A stretch of DNA of 44,010 nucleotides. It comes from Streptomyces xiaopingdaonensis (GTDB taxonomy: Bacteria; Actinomycetota; Actinomycetes; Streptomycetales; Streptomycetaceae). Under the pieces are notes generated by a model, which did not search any database, was not told where the DNA came from, and saw only the letters and a list, made by a program, of their open reading frames with translations. Within the stretch, counting starts at the first letter, position 1. Each line of letters starts with the position of its first letter. Location: contig NZ_AJTQ01000148.1 in the NCBI RefSeq assembly GCF_000262345.1, positions 1 to 44,010 on the forward strand, in the 5' to 3' direction. Shown here piece by piece: positions 19,315-26,501 of the stretch. The translations under genes were made by a program, and so were the position numbers.

Positions 19315-19695
19315 GTGGAACCGATCATCCAGGAGATCGAACTCCCCGGAGGCGGGCGGGTGCTGGCGAGGGTGACCGTGCCGGACGACGCCGAGCTGCC
19401 GGACGGCGCGGAGGACGACGGGTTCGGGTATCGCGACGTCGGCGCGGTCGACCGGCTCTCCGCCCGCGTCGAGCAGCTCAACGAGGTGATCGCCGGCGTG
19501 GGTACGGCGGTACGCGGCGCCGCGGCGGCCGCGGCGCCGCACGAGGTGACCGTAACGTTCGGCGTGGAGCTCGCGCTGCGCCCCGGCCGCACGGTGGCGC
19601 TCCTCGCCGACGGGGAGAGCAAGGCGGCGCTCTCCGTCTCGCTCACCTGGCGCGGGGAGCCTCCGCAGTCTTCGCCGCCACCTCGCACGCGTTGA
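19315..19695 (+). CDS. Trypco1-type (CU044_2847 family) protein, divergent from the VMAP protease
   Basis: The 126-residue protein starts (GTG) EPIIQEIELPGGGRVLARV, contains DRLSARVEQLNEVIAGVGTAV and ends in a beta-rich HEVTVTFGVELALRPGRTVALLAD segment. This is the pattern of the trypsin-co-occurring domain Trypco1, named for its presence beside trypsin-like proteins in bacterial conflict systems. The trypsin-VMAP gene is exactly next door in divergent orientation, 157 bases away. The GTG at 19315 follows GGAGGACGGT. Its biochemical role is unknown; a partner, adaptor or inhibitor of the protease is plausible. Shared control from the divergent gap is likely. Confidence 0.82.
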   Translation: MEPIIQEIELPGGGRVLARVTVPDDAELPDGAEDDGFGYRDVGAVDRLSARVEQLNEVIAGVGTAVRGAAAAAAPHEVTVTFGVELALRPGRTVALLADGESKAALSVSLTWRGEPPQSSPPPRTR

Positions 19696-19789
19696 CCATG
19701 AGGCAGGCGAAGACCGCGGCGAGCAGCACGACTTCGGCGACCGAGTTCAAGGCGCGGCAGGAGTTGATCGGCCTGGCGTGGGCGTGCAT
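19643..19789 (-). CDS. possible 48-residue small membrane peptide
   Basis: Reading the minus strand gives MHAHARPINSCRALNSVAE followed by a hydrophobic run VVLLAAVFACLMVNAC and a charged tail EVAAKTAEAPRAR before TGA. GAGGAG lies ten bases before the ATG. The gene would overlap the last 53 bases of the Trypco1 gene on the opposite strand. A single membrane helix with a positively charged N terminus is a sensible small-protein layout, but I know no homolog. The same DNA can be read on the plus strand as a 61-residue frame (19698-19883, starting MRQAKTAASSTTSATEFK) without a good ribosome site, which I consider less likely. Confidence 0.35.
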   Translation of the reverse strand: MHAHARPINSCRALNSVAEVVLLAAVFACLMVNACEVAAKTAEAPRAR

Positions 19790-20048
19790 CGGAAGGGAAC
19801 TCCTCGATCAAGTCGATGCGGGGGAAGAGCGATCGGCAGGGCGTAAGCCGGTGGCTGTTTTCGCGTCGACCGGGAAGCAGTGAAGGGGCCTTCTCTGCCA
19901 GACGCGCTGCCCTCGTCAGGAGGCGGGAGACACCAACGACCCGCCGGGCACGCCCCGTTCGGGAGACACTGACGAATGTCAGCACCGTCCGACCTGATCG
20001 GCTGTCCGCACCGCGGCCGGCCAGGGACGCCGCCGTCGACCGACCGTC
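19696..20048. other. intergenic region between the Trypco1 gene and the MmyB-type regulator
   Basis: About 350 bases with less Streptomyces-like composition than the flanks. Apart from the possible small minus-strand peptide gene at its left end, I see no gene, RNA or clear terminator. It may be the boundary of an inserted segment. Confidence 0.4.
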
Positions 20049-20879
20049 TCAGCCGATGAGCGACTGAGTTCCTACGACGGTGAGCAGGGCCAGGCGCTCG
20101 GCGTCTTCGGTGTCGGGTCGGGCGGTATAGGCCATGATGCGCAGGTGGTTACCGGCGACGTGCAGGACATCGCAGTCGAGGGTGAGCGTGCCCACGCTGG
20201 GGTGGTCGATGGTCTTGCGGCTCGAGTGGTGCTCTGCGGTGGCGCCGGTCTCCCATAGTTCGGCGAAGTGGCCGCTACGCCGCCGCAGTTGAGTGATCAG
20301 CTCGCTCAGCGCTGCGTCGTGCGGGTAGAGGGCACTGGTGCGGCGCAGGTCGGCGGCGAGCAGTTCTTGCAGGGCGCCGTTGGACTGGGGGGTGTGGCGT
20401 ACGCGGGTGGTGGAGGTGACGAACGCCCGCCACGCGGCGTTGAGGTCCGGCCCCGAAAACGCTCCTATCAGCGCGGTGTACAGCGGGTTGGCGAGGAGCT
20501 GGGTCCAGGTGGCGTCGTAGACGGCGACGGGCGTGGTGTGCAGGCGGTCGAGGAGGCGGTGGACACCGGGGGTGATGTGCCGGGGCACCGTTCCGGGGCC
20601 GGGCACGGCGAGCCCGGCGAGGCGGAACAGGTGCTCGCGTTCGTCGTCGTCCAGGCGCAGGGCGCGGGCGAGGGCTTCGACGATCTGCGGGGAGGGGTTG
20701 CGGGCTCGCCCCTGTTCGAGGCGGATGATGTAGTCGGCGGAGATTCCGGCGAGCTGGGAAAGCTCCTCCCGCCGGAGCCCGGGTGCGCGTCTGCGGCCCG
20801 TGCCGGTCAGACCGGCCTGGTCGGGTGTGGCGCGATCACGCCAGGCATGCAGGGCCTCGCCGAGAGCGGTGGAAGGCAT
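20049..20879 (-). CDS. XRE-family regulator with MmyB-like ligand-binding domain
   Basis: The 276-residue protein has an N-terminal helix-turn-helix (GLRREELSQLAGISADYIIRLEQGRARNPSPQIVEALARAL, about residues 34-75) and a C-terminal PAS-like MmyB region (VAVYDATWTQLLANPLYTAL ... LTLDCDVLHVAG). MmyB-type regulators typically sit divergent to an oxidoreductase gene and control it. Here the divergent gene is a dehydrogenase 85 bases away, followed by an SDR, which fits that pattern. Family members are thought to bind small hydrophobic ligands. The ATG at 20879 begins the usual MPSTALGEALHAWRDR. Confidence 0.9.
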   Translation of the reverse strand: MPSTALGEALHAWRDRATPDQAGLTGTGRRRAPGLRREELSQLAGISADYIIRLEQGRARNPSPQIVEALARALRLDDDEREHLFRLAGLAVPGPGTVPRHITPGVHRLLDRLHTTPVAVYDATWTQLLANPLYTALIGAFSGPDLNAAWRAFVTSTTRVRHTPQSNGALQELLAADLRRTSALYPHDAALSELITQLRRRSGHFAELWETGATAEHHSSRKTIDHPSVGTLTLDCDVLHVAGNHLRIMAYTARPDTEDAERLALLTVVGTQSLIG

Positions 20880-20964
20880 ACCGCCATGGTGACAGAAGCA
20901 GCTTTTACTCAGCCTGGTACCGGTAATCCCAGGAAAGCGCGTCTACTACCTAATCACCCCGATA

Positions 20965-21831
20965 ATGCGGACGTTGGTGTTCATGAACGCCACCACAGCA
21001 TCGAACGCTCCCCTTGTCGCCGGATTCATCGGCCTGGGCGACCAGGGCCTGCCGATGGCCCGCGCCGTCGCCGAGGCCGGCTTCTCCTTGACAGCGTGGG
21101 CCCGGCGCCCCGCATCCCTGGAACCCCTTGCCGGAGTCCCCCACCAGGTGGCGGATTCGGTCGAGGAACTGGCGGCCTCCTGCGACGTCGTCGCCCTGTG
21201 CGTGGGCACGGACGAGGACGTCGAACGGCTCGTCACCCAGATGCTGCCCCATCTGCGTGAGGGCGCGATCGTCGCCAACCACGGCACCGGCGTCCCCGCA
21301 ACCGCCGTACGCCTGACCGAACGTGGTGCGCCGCATCAGGTCGCCGTGCTGGACGCCCCGGTCAGCGGGGGCCGCCCGGCGGCCGAGGAGAAGCGCCTGA
21401 CCTGCATGGCCGGCGGCCCGGATGCGGCGTTCGAGCGGTGCCGCCCGGTGTTCGAGGCGTTCTCCGCGCACGTTGTGCATCTCGGGCACGCCGGTGCGGG
21501 GCAGACAGCGAAGCTGTTCAACAACGCGCTGCTGATGCTCAACCAGCGCTCCGTCGCCGACATCGTCGCCCTCGCCGCCCAGCTGGACGTGGACCTCGAT
21601 GCGCTGGTGGACGTCCTCGAGCTCGGCAGCGCCTCCAGCGCCGCGCTGAGCCTTTTGAACACGATGGTCCGGCCCGACAACGTCGACCATCTCTCAGCGG
21701 TGGAGGCACTGGACATGGAGCTGTTCGAGCAGGCCATGTCCGATGCCGGCGTCGAAGCGGGCGACGTCACCGAACGGGGCCTGTCCGGGGCCCGCGGCCT
21801 GCCCGCGCTGCTGACCCGCCTGAACAGCTGA
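20965..21831 (+). CDS. NAD(P)-dependent oxidoreductase, 3-hydroxyisobutyrate dehydrogenase family
   Basis: The 288-residue protein has a beta-hydroxyacid dehydrogenase fold: the cofactor loop GFIGLGDQGLPMARAVAEAG, substrate-side VLDAPVSGGRPAAE (the normal DAPVSGG motif), and the catalytic-lysine helix GAGQTAKLFNNALL. The family oxidises 3-hydroxy acids such as 3-hydroxyisobutyrate, or reduces semialdehydes and imines; the exact substrate cannot be told. Starts at ATG 20965 or ATG 20983 (MNATTAS) are both possible. It is first in an apparent operon with an NTF2-like remnant and an SDR, and is divergent from a MmyB-type regulator. Confidence 0.88.
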   Translation: MRTLVFMNATTASNAPLVAGFIGLGDQGLPMARAVAEAGFSLTAWARRPASLEPLAGVPHQVADSVEELAASCDVVALCVGTDEDVERLVTQMLPHLREGAIVANHGTGVPATAVRLTERGAPHQVAVLDAPVSGGRPAAEEKRLTCMAGGPDAAFERCRPVFEAFSAHVVHLGHAGAGQTAKLFNNALLMLNQRSVADIVALAAQLDVDLDALVDVLELGSASSAALSLLNTMVRPDNVDHLSAVEALDMELFEQAMSDAGVEAGDVTERGLSGARGLPALLTRLNS

Positions 21832-21840
21832 TCCCCGCCA

Positions 21841-22432
21841 TGGACAGCATCAACGAGACCACCCAGCTCGTCCTGCGTGAACGCCGGAGCAGGGACCGCG
21901 GCTGGTACGAGCAGACGGCCGCCCGCTGCAGCGCCGACAGCCGCATCGGGACGAGCTGGTTTTCCGGCAGCGGCGCCGACTGCACCGCACGCACCCGGGC
22001 CACGGCCGAGCGCGGCGACATCGCCGTGCATCGCCTCGGCCCGCCCACCGTCCACGTCGACGGCGAGAGGGCGCCGGCCGAACTGCCCCTGGTCACCGAT
22101 GGCACATCGGCGTGGACGGAGTCGAGGCCGACCTCGCCTCCTCCTGCCGCTCCCAGTACCGCTCCCGCCGCGAGGCGGACGGGGTACGGCACATCGTCGC
22201 CCTCACCTCCACCTGCAAAAAGCACACCCCCAGCCCCGTCCTACCCGGCACGACGGTGCACCCGGACACCACCGAGCCCCCCGCCCACCGGTTCCTGTCC
22301 TGGTTCACCAACCGCCTGGACTACCCACTGGACAGCGACGACCTCGGCGACGACCAGCCCGACGACGGCGCAGAGCAGTCCCGCAGCGAGCCCACCTGGC
22401 TGCACCAGACCCCCACCGCCCCGGCCGCCTGA
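21841..22432 (+). pseudogene. frameshifted NTF2/SnoaL-like protein
   Basis: The first frame from ATG 21841 gives MDSINETTQLVLRERRSRDR, then GWYEQTAARC and AVHRLGPPTVHVDGERAPAE. The matching C-terminal half (VDGVEADLASSCRSQYRSRR, later HRFLSWFTNRLDYPLD) is in the next frame from about 22112. The change, around 22090-22112, amounts to one extra base. I remember intact homologs in which these two halves form one nuclear transport factor 2-like protein of about 190 residues. If translated as it stands, the first frame runs on without a stop through the following SDR gene. It lies nine bases after the dehydrogenase and 29 before the SDR. A sequencing error cannot be excluded. Confidence 0.75.
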
Positions 22433-22461
22433 CGCCGGAGCTTCGAAAGGACACACCCCTC

Positions 22462-23238
22462 ATGAGCAAGCTCGCTCTCGTCACCGGCGCCACCTCCGGC
22501 ATCGGCAAGGCGTTCGCCGAACGCTTCGCCGGCGACGGCTACGACCTGATCATCGTCGGCCGCCGCCAAGACCGCCTCCAGGAGTTCGCCGACAGCCACC
22601 CCGGCACGACCGTTCGCACCGTCACCGCCGACCTCTCCACCGCCGACGGCATCGACCTTCTCGCGCGGATCTGCGCCACCGAGCCGCTGGACATGCTCGT
22701 CAACAACGCCGGCGTCTCCCACTACATGCCCCTGGCCGACCTGCCCGCCGACAAGGCCCAGGAACTCGTCAACGTCAAGGTCCTCGCCGCCACCCAGCTC
22801 ATGCGCGCCGCAGTGGGCCCCATGCAGCAGCGCGGCACCGGCACCATCCTCAACGTCGCCGGCATGATCGCCTTCTCCGGCCCCGCCGACAAGAGCGTCA
22901 TGCCCCGCCGCGCCGTCTACGCCGGCACCCTGGCCTACCTGGTCGCCATGACCCAGACCCTGGCCGCCGAGGTCGAAGGCTCCGGCGTCACCGTCGGCGT
23001 GGTCTGCCCCGGCGTCGTTGCCACCGAATTCCACTCCTCCCAGGGCCTGGACATGAGCGCCGTTCCCCGCATGAGCGCCGACGACCTCGTCACCGGCGCC
23101 CTGCGCGGCCTGGAACTCGGCGAAACCGTCAGCGCCCCCGGCGTCGAGGACTACCAGCTCCTCCAGGACGTCTTCACCGCCGACCTCGCTGCCTTCGGCG
23201 GCCAGGCCCCCACCCTCGCCACTCGCTACACTGAGTAA
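22462..23238 (+). CDS. short-chain dehydrogenase/reductase
   Basis: The 258-residue classical SDR has the cofactor motif TGATSGIGKAFAERF, the structural NNAGVS motif, and Tyr in AVYAGTLAYLVAMTQTLAAE. The usual catalytic YxxxK spacing is altered: the Tyr in VYAGT is followed by L-A-Y rather than Lys at plus four, so the residue normally lowering the Tyr pKa is not evident. VVCPGVVATEFH is the family's CPG..xT segment. It follows AAAGGA and closes the operon begun by the 3-hydroxyisobutyrate dehydrogenase-like gene. The substrate is unknown. Members with N-x-A-G and altered YxxxK can still be active or can be degenerate. Confidence 0.88.
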   Translation: MSKLALVTGATSGIGKAFAERFAGDGYDLIIVGRRQDRLQEFADSHPGTTVRTVTADLSTADGIDLLARICATEPLDMLVNNAGVSHYMPLADLPADKAQELVNVKVLAATQLMRAAVGPMQQRGTGTILNVAGMIAFSGPADKSVMPRRAVYAGTLAYLVAMTQTLAAEVEGSGVTVGVVCPGVVATEFHSSQGLDMSAVPRMSADDLVTGALRGLELGETVSAPGVEDYQLLQDVFTADLAAFGGQAPTLATRYTE

Positions 23239-23326
23239 CCAGAGCAGGGCGGGTGCTTCAGCCGCACCCTCCCAGCACTCGGGCGCCGCACCCTGGGCGA
23301 GGGCGCAGGCAGCCGGCGCGGCGGAG

Positions 23327-24011
23327 GTGGCCAACCCCGCCGGCTGGTTCACCACCGTCACCGCACGCGTCTGCCCCGACCTCCTCGGGGCCCGCGAGCG
23401 GCACGGCGAACTCCCCCTGCTCGCAGAGGAGATACCGGACGGGCGGCTCGACGCGGAAGAGGCGTTCCTCCGCCGCGAGCGGGTGTCGCGGGCGCTCCTC
23501 GTCCTCCTCGACGAACTGTCGCCGAGCCGGCGGGCGGCCTCCTCTCCGCCCTTCCCTTCGCCGACGTCGCGGAGGTCCTCGGCACCAGCGCGGGCGCGGC
23601 GAAGAAACTCGCGAGCCGTGCGCGCATCAGGCTGCACGCGGCGCCGCCGGCCGCGTCGGACCCGGACGCCGAGCACCTCGCCGTCGTCGAGGCGTTCCTC
23701 GCGGCCGCGCGCGGCGGCGACCCCGCACGGCTCGTCGCGCTGCTCGCGCCCGGCGCCGTCCGCACGGTCGATCCGCGGCTGCTCCCCGAGGGCGCGCGGA
23801 CCCGCGTCGGCGGGGCCGGGGAGAGCGCGACGAGGGTATTCGCCGGGCGGATCGCCGTCGCGGCTCCGGTGCTGGTCCCGGGCGCCCGGGCGCGGTCGTC
23901 GCGCCCGGCGGGCACGCATGGGCGCTGATCCGCTTCCGCCTGGAGGCCGGGCTCGTGACGAAGATCGACATCGCACCCTGCGTGCCCGGAGCGATCTCGC
24001 TCGGCGGCTGA
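23327..24011 (+). pseudogene. decayed ECF sigma factor of the SigJ/SnoaL-fusion type
   Basis: Pieces of one protein are spread over three frames. The first (from 23327) reads NPAGWFTTVTARVCPDLLGARE and ends LLDELSPSRRAA. After a shift near 23540 the second reads LPFADVAEVLGTSAGAAKKL (sigma region 4.2) and AVVEAFLAAARGGDPARLVA (start of the SnoaL-like tail). After another shift near 23890 the third reads VVAPGGHAWALIRFRLEAGL and ends at the stop at 24011. The DNA-binding region 2 is missing from the N terminus, and a short piece between the first two parts is deleted. SigJ-type factors normally read RAWLTTVxARVCLDMLRxR here. No functional product is expected. Confidence 0.82.
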
Positions 24012-24100
24012 GTACCGCCCGGTGGGCGGCGGTGAAAGGCGCTCCCGGCAGCGCGGAGAATGGGGGTCCGAGAGACGTCGTACCCGACAGGAGCAGCACC

Positions 24101-24280
24101 GTGTACTTCACCGACCGAGGCATCGAGGAGCTCGCCGACCGGCGGGGCGAGGAGGAGGTCACCCTCGGCTGGCTGGCCGACCAACTTCGCGCCTTCGTCG
24201 ACCTCAACCCCGACTTCGAGGTGCCCGTGGAGCGGCTGGCGACCTGGCTGGCGCGGCTGGAGGACGAGGACGACGAGTGA
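24101..24280 (+). CDS. DUF6104 family small protein
   Basis: The 59-residue acidic protein begins (GTG) YFTDRGIEELADRRGEEEVT and continues with LGWLADQLRAFVDLNPDFEV and a final VERLATWLARLEDEDDE. This sequence is strongly conserved across Streptomyces and annotated as DUF6104; no function is known. The GTG at 24101 has AGGAG at a suitable distance. It is probably transcribed alone; the sigma-factor remnant just upstream is unrelated. Confidence 0.88.
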   Translation: MYFTDRGIEELADRRGEEEVTLGWLADQLRAFVDLNPDFEVPVERLATWLARLEDEDDE

Positions 24281-24580
24281 CCTCGGGGCTGGACGCCGGT
24301 GAAGGTGCGGACGTGAACTCGGGGCGCTCACCGGCGCGTTGAGCCGCGCGCGGTGGCGGACGCGAGCGGGTTGCGGCCGTCGGCGACGCGACATATCGTG
24401 TCTTGGCGAGGATGCGATATGTCGCCGTCTCGCGGTGGCACGGAGGTGTCCCGCAGCGGTTGCGGACGGCGCCGGGGAGTCCCGGCTCCTGTTTGGAACC
24501 CGTGCGGGGCGGCCGAGTCGGGCCACCGCCGTCGGCCCCTGCGCGTCCACGCGTCGTACGCAGAGCCCAGGGGGAGCGCC
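24281..24580. other. promoter region of the DUF4097-PadR operon
   Basis: This 300-base gap contains no credible gene. Its one clear signal is the 11-bp inverted repeat at 24388-24425, described separately. Confidence 0.5.
24388..24425 (+). promoter_or_regulatory. 11-bp inverted repeat, candidate operator of the DUF4097-PadR operon
   Basis: GCGACATATCG (24388-24398) and CGATATGTCGC (24415-24425) are perfect inverted copies separated by 16 bases, in an AT-rich island that stands out from the surrounding DNA. The site is about 155 bases before the first gene of an operon encoding a PadR repressor. PadR proteins usually bind AT-containing dyads in their own promoters, so autoregulation is the natural guess. 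Confidence 0.6.
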
Positions 24581-25429
24581 ATGGCCGAGCAGAGCCGGTG
24601 GATCGACGGTCCGCAGACGGTCGTCTTCGAGGCCGTCGACGCGGTCGACATCCGCCTCGTCGACGGCGCCGTGAACATCGTCGGCACCGAGGAGAGCACC
24701 GCGAGGCTTGAGGTGGAGAGCGTCGAGGGTCCGCCGCTCCGCGTGGACCGCAGCGGCGACCGCCTCACCATCAACCACGGCGAACTCACCTGGCACGGCC
24801 TCCTCGACTGGCTCGATCGCAAGGACACGCGCCGCTCCGCGCGCCTCACCCTCTCCGTGCCGCGAGCCTCGGCTCTCCGCCTCGGCGCCGTCTCCGCGCA
24901 CGCCGTCGTCTCGGGGCTGCGGGGCCGGGCCGAGCTCCAGTCCGTCTCCGGGGAGGCGACCCTCGTCGGGCTCTCGGGCGCCGTCTCGGCGCACACCGTC
25001 TCCGGGTGCGTGGAGGCGCAGGGCCGCCGCGGTTCGCTCCGCTTCCACTCCGTCTCCGGGGACCTCACCTCCGTCGAGGACGCCGGCTCCGCGCTCCGCG
25101 CCGACTCGGTAAGCGGTGCCGTCATCGTCGAGCTCGGCCGCGCCCCGGACGCCGCCACCGACGTCGAACTCACCACGGTCACGGGCGAGGTGGCCGTCCG
25201 GATGCCGCGGCCCGTCGACGCGGAGGTGCAGGCGAGCAGCTCGTCCGCGGTCACCTGCGACTTCGAGAAGACCTCCCCTTTCCCGTGGCCGGGCGCGCAC
25301 AGCCTGCGCCGGACCTACGGCAACTCCGCGGGGCGGTTGCGCGCCGGCAGCGCCTCGGGTCCCGTCGCCCTCCTGCTCCGCCCGCCGTCACCGGCCGACG
25401 CCGAACCGATCGTCCTCGAGGAGCGCTGA
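24581..25429 (+). CDS. DUF4097-family beta-strand repeat protein
   Basis: The 282-residue protein is built of short repeated beta strands, visible as a recurring V-S-G/S-V-S-G pattern (AHAVVSGLRGRAELQSVSGE, AHTVSGCVEAQG, FHSVSGDLTSV, ADSVSGAVIV). That is the DUF4097 adhesin-like beta-solenoid. There is no signal peptide or membrane helix, so the protein is probably cytoplasmic. It starts at ATG 24581 behind GGGGGAG. Its stop is one base before the PadR gene start, so the two are co-translated. Across bacteria, DUF4097 proteins often pair with PadR or anti-sigma-like regulators, but the mechanism is not known. Confidence 0.87.
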   Translation: MAEQSRWIDGPQTVVFEAVDAVDIRLVDGAVNIVGTEESTARLEVESVEGPPLRVDRSGDRLTINHGELTWHGLLDWLDRKDTRRSARLTLSVPRASALRLGAVSAHAVVSGLRGRAELQSVSGEATLVGLSGAVSAHTVSGCVEAQGRRGSLRFHSVSGDLTSVEDAGSALRADSVSGAVIVELGRAPDAATDVELTTVTGEVAVRMPRPVDAEVQASSSSAVTCDFEKTSPFPWPGAHSLRRTYGNSAGRLRAGSASGPVALLLRPPSPADAEPIVLEER

Positions 25430-25430
25430 G

Positions 25431-26501
25431 ATGCCCCCAGTCTTCGCCCACGGCCGGCTCCGCCTCTACCTGCTGAAGCTCCTCGAGGAGGCCCCCCGGC
25501 ACGGCTACGAGATCATGCGCCTGCTCAAGGAACGCTTCCAGGGGCTCTACGCCCCCTCGGCGGGCACCGTCTACCCGCGCCTCGCCAAGCTGGAGGCCGA
25601 GGGACTCGTCACCCACACCACCGAGGGCGGCCGCAAGATCTACGCCATCACTCCGGCAGGCCTGGAGGAACTCGCCGAGCGCAAAGCGGAGTTGGCCGAG
25701 CTGGAGCTGGAGATAGGAGCCTCCCTCTCCGCCCTCGCGGCCGACATCCGCGAGGACGTCCGCGGCTCCGCCGACGACCTGCGTCGCGAGATGCGGCAGC
25801 GCATGCAGGGCGGTCGCCGCTCGGCGAGCGACGAAGAGCGCCCTTCCGGCGGCACCGAGCATCTCTCGGCGGACGGCGAAGCGTGGCGCAGGGCCAAGGA
25901 AGAGGCCCAGCAAGCCAAGGAGGCGTGGAAGGAGCAGGCGCGCCAGGCGAAGGACGAGGCCCGCCGCGCGAAGCGCCAGGCGGAGAAGGAGCGCGAAGCG
26001 CACCAGGACGCCGTCGAGGAGTTGCAGCGCGTCGCCCGTCGGGTGCGCGACCAGGTCCAGAGCGGCCGCCGCGCAGGGGACTGGGCGACGGCGCTGCGCG
26101 ACGGGATGGCCGAATTCACCCGCGAGATGGACCGGTGGGGCCGGCAACACGCCTCCGCCCCTGCCCCGGAGGCCCAGAGCGCACCCCCGCCCGAACGCCA
26201 CGAAGAGGCAGCGCCGCGGCCCGACCCGACCTGGGGCGAGGAGGTCCTCCAGGACGACCCGGCGCGCAGCCTGGAGCGCCTCCTCGACCGCTTCCGCGAC
26301 GACATCCGCGACGCCGCCCGTGACACCGGCGTCGACGAGCGCCAACTCCGCGAGGTGCGCCGCCGACTCTCCACCACGGCCGCCCACCTCGGCGCCGCAC
26401 TCCGCGATCCCGACGCGTATTTCGGCCCGGACGGCCCGGGTGCGGCCCAGGCGGAGAAGCCGACCCCCGAACCACCACCGGGCGACGGCCCGTCCGACTG
26501 A
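25431..26501 (+). CDS. PadR-family regulator with long coiled-coil extension
   Basis: Residues 1-95 are a PadR winged helix (LRLYLLKLLEEAPRHGYEIM, YAPSAGTVYPRLAKLEAEGL, RKIYAITPAGLEEL). The protein then continues for about 260 residues, much longer than usual PadR proteins. It has a highly charged helix (AWRRAKEEAQQAKEAWKEQA, EKEREAHQDAVEELQRVARR, about 145-215) that should form a coiled coil, a Pro/Ala-rich spacer and a last helical block (LERLLDRFRDDIRDAARD). PadR repressors respond to small molecules or stress; the coiled coil suggests oligomerisation or contact with the DUF4097 partner (inference). The ATG at 25431 follows the DUF4097 stop by one base. Confidence 0.9.
   Translation: MPPVFAHGRLRLYLLKLLEEAPRHGYEIMRLLKERFQGLYAPSAGTVYPRLAKLEAEGLVTHTTEGGRKIYAITPAGLEELAERKAELAELELEIGASLSALAADIREDVRGSADDLRREMRQRMQGGRRSASDEERPSGGTEHLSADGEAWRRAKEEAQQAKEAWKEQARQAKDEARRAKRQAEKEREAHQDAVEELQRVARRVRDQVQSGRRAGDWATALRDGMAEFTREMDRWGRQHASAPAPEAQSAPPPERHEEAAPRPDPTWGEEVLQDDPARSLERLLDRFRDDIRDAARDTGVDERQLREVRRRLSTTAAHLGAALRDPDAYFGPDGPGAAQAEKPTPEPPPGDGPSD

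Noticed and set aside
19698..19883. 61-codon plus-strand frame after the Trypco1 gene
   Set aside because: No good ribosome site and no family features; the overlapping minus-strand small frame has a better start signal and a membrane helix.
20880..20964. Overlapping GGTACC/ACCGGT palindromes between the MmyB-type regulator and the dehydrogenase as an operator
   Set aside because: The palindromes are only six bases and expected by chance in this composition; no longer dyad surrounds them.
23253..24011. Continuous 252-codon frame over the sigma-factor region
   Set aside because: Only its last ~30 codons match the sigma-factor tail; the rest is out of frame with the recognisable protein, so it is not an intact gene.
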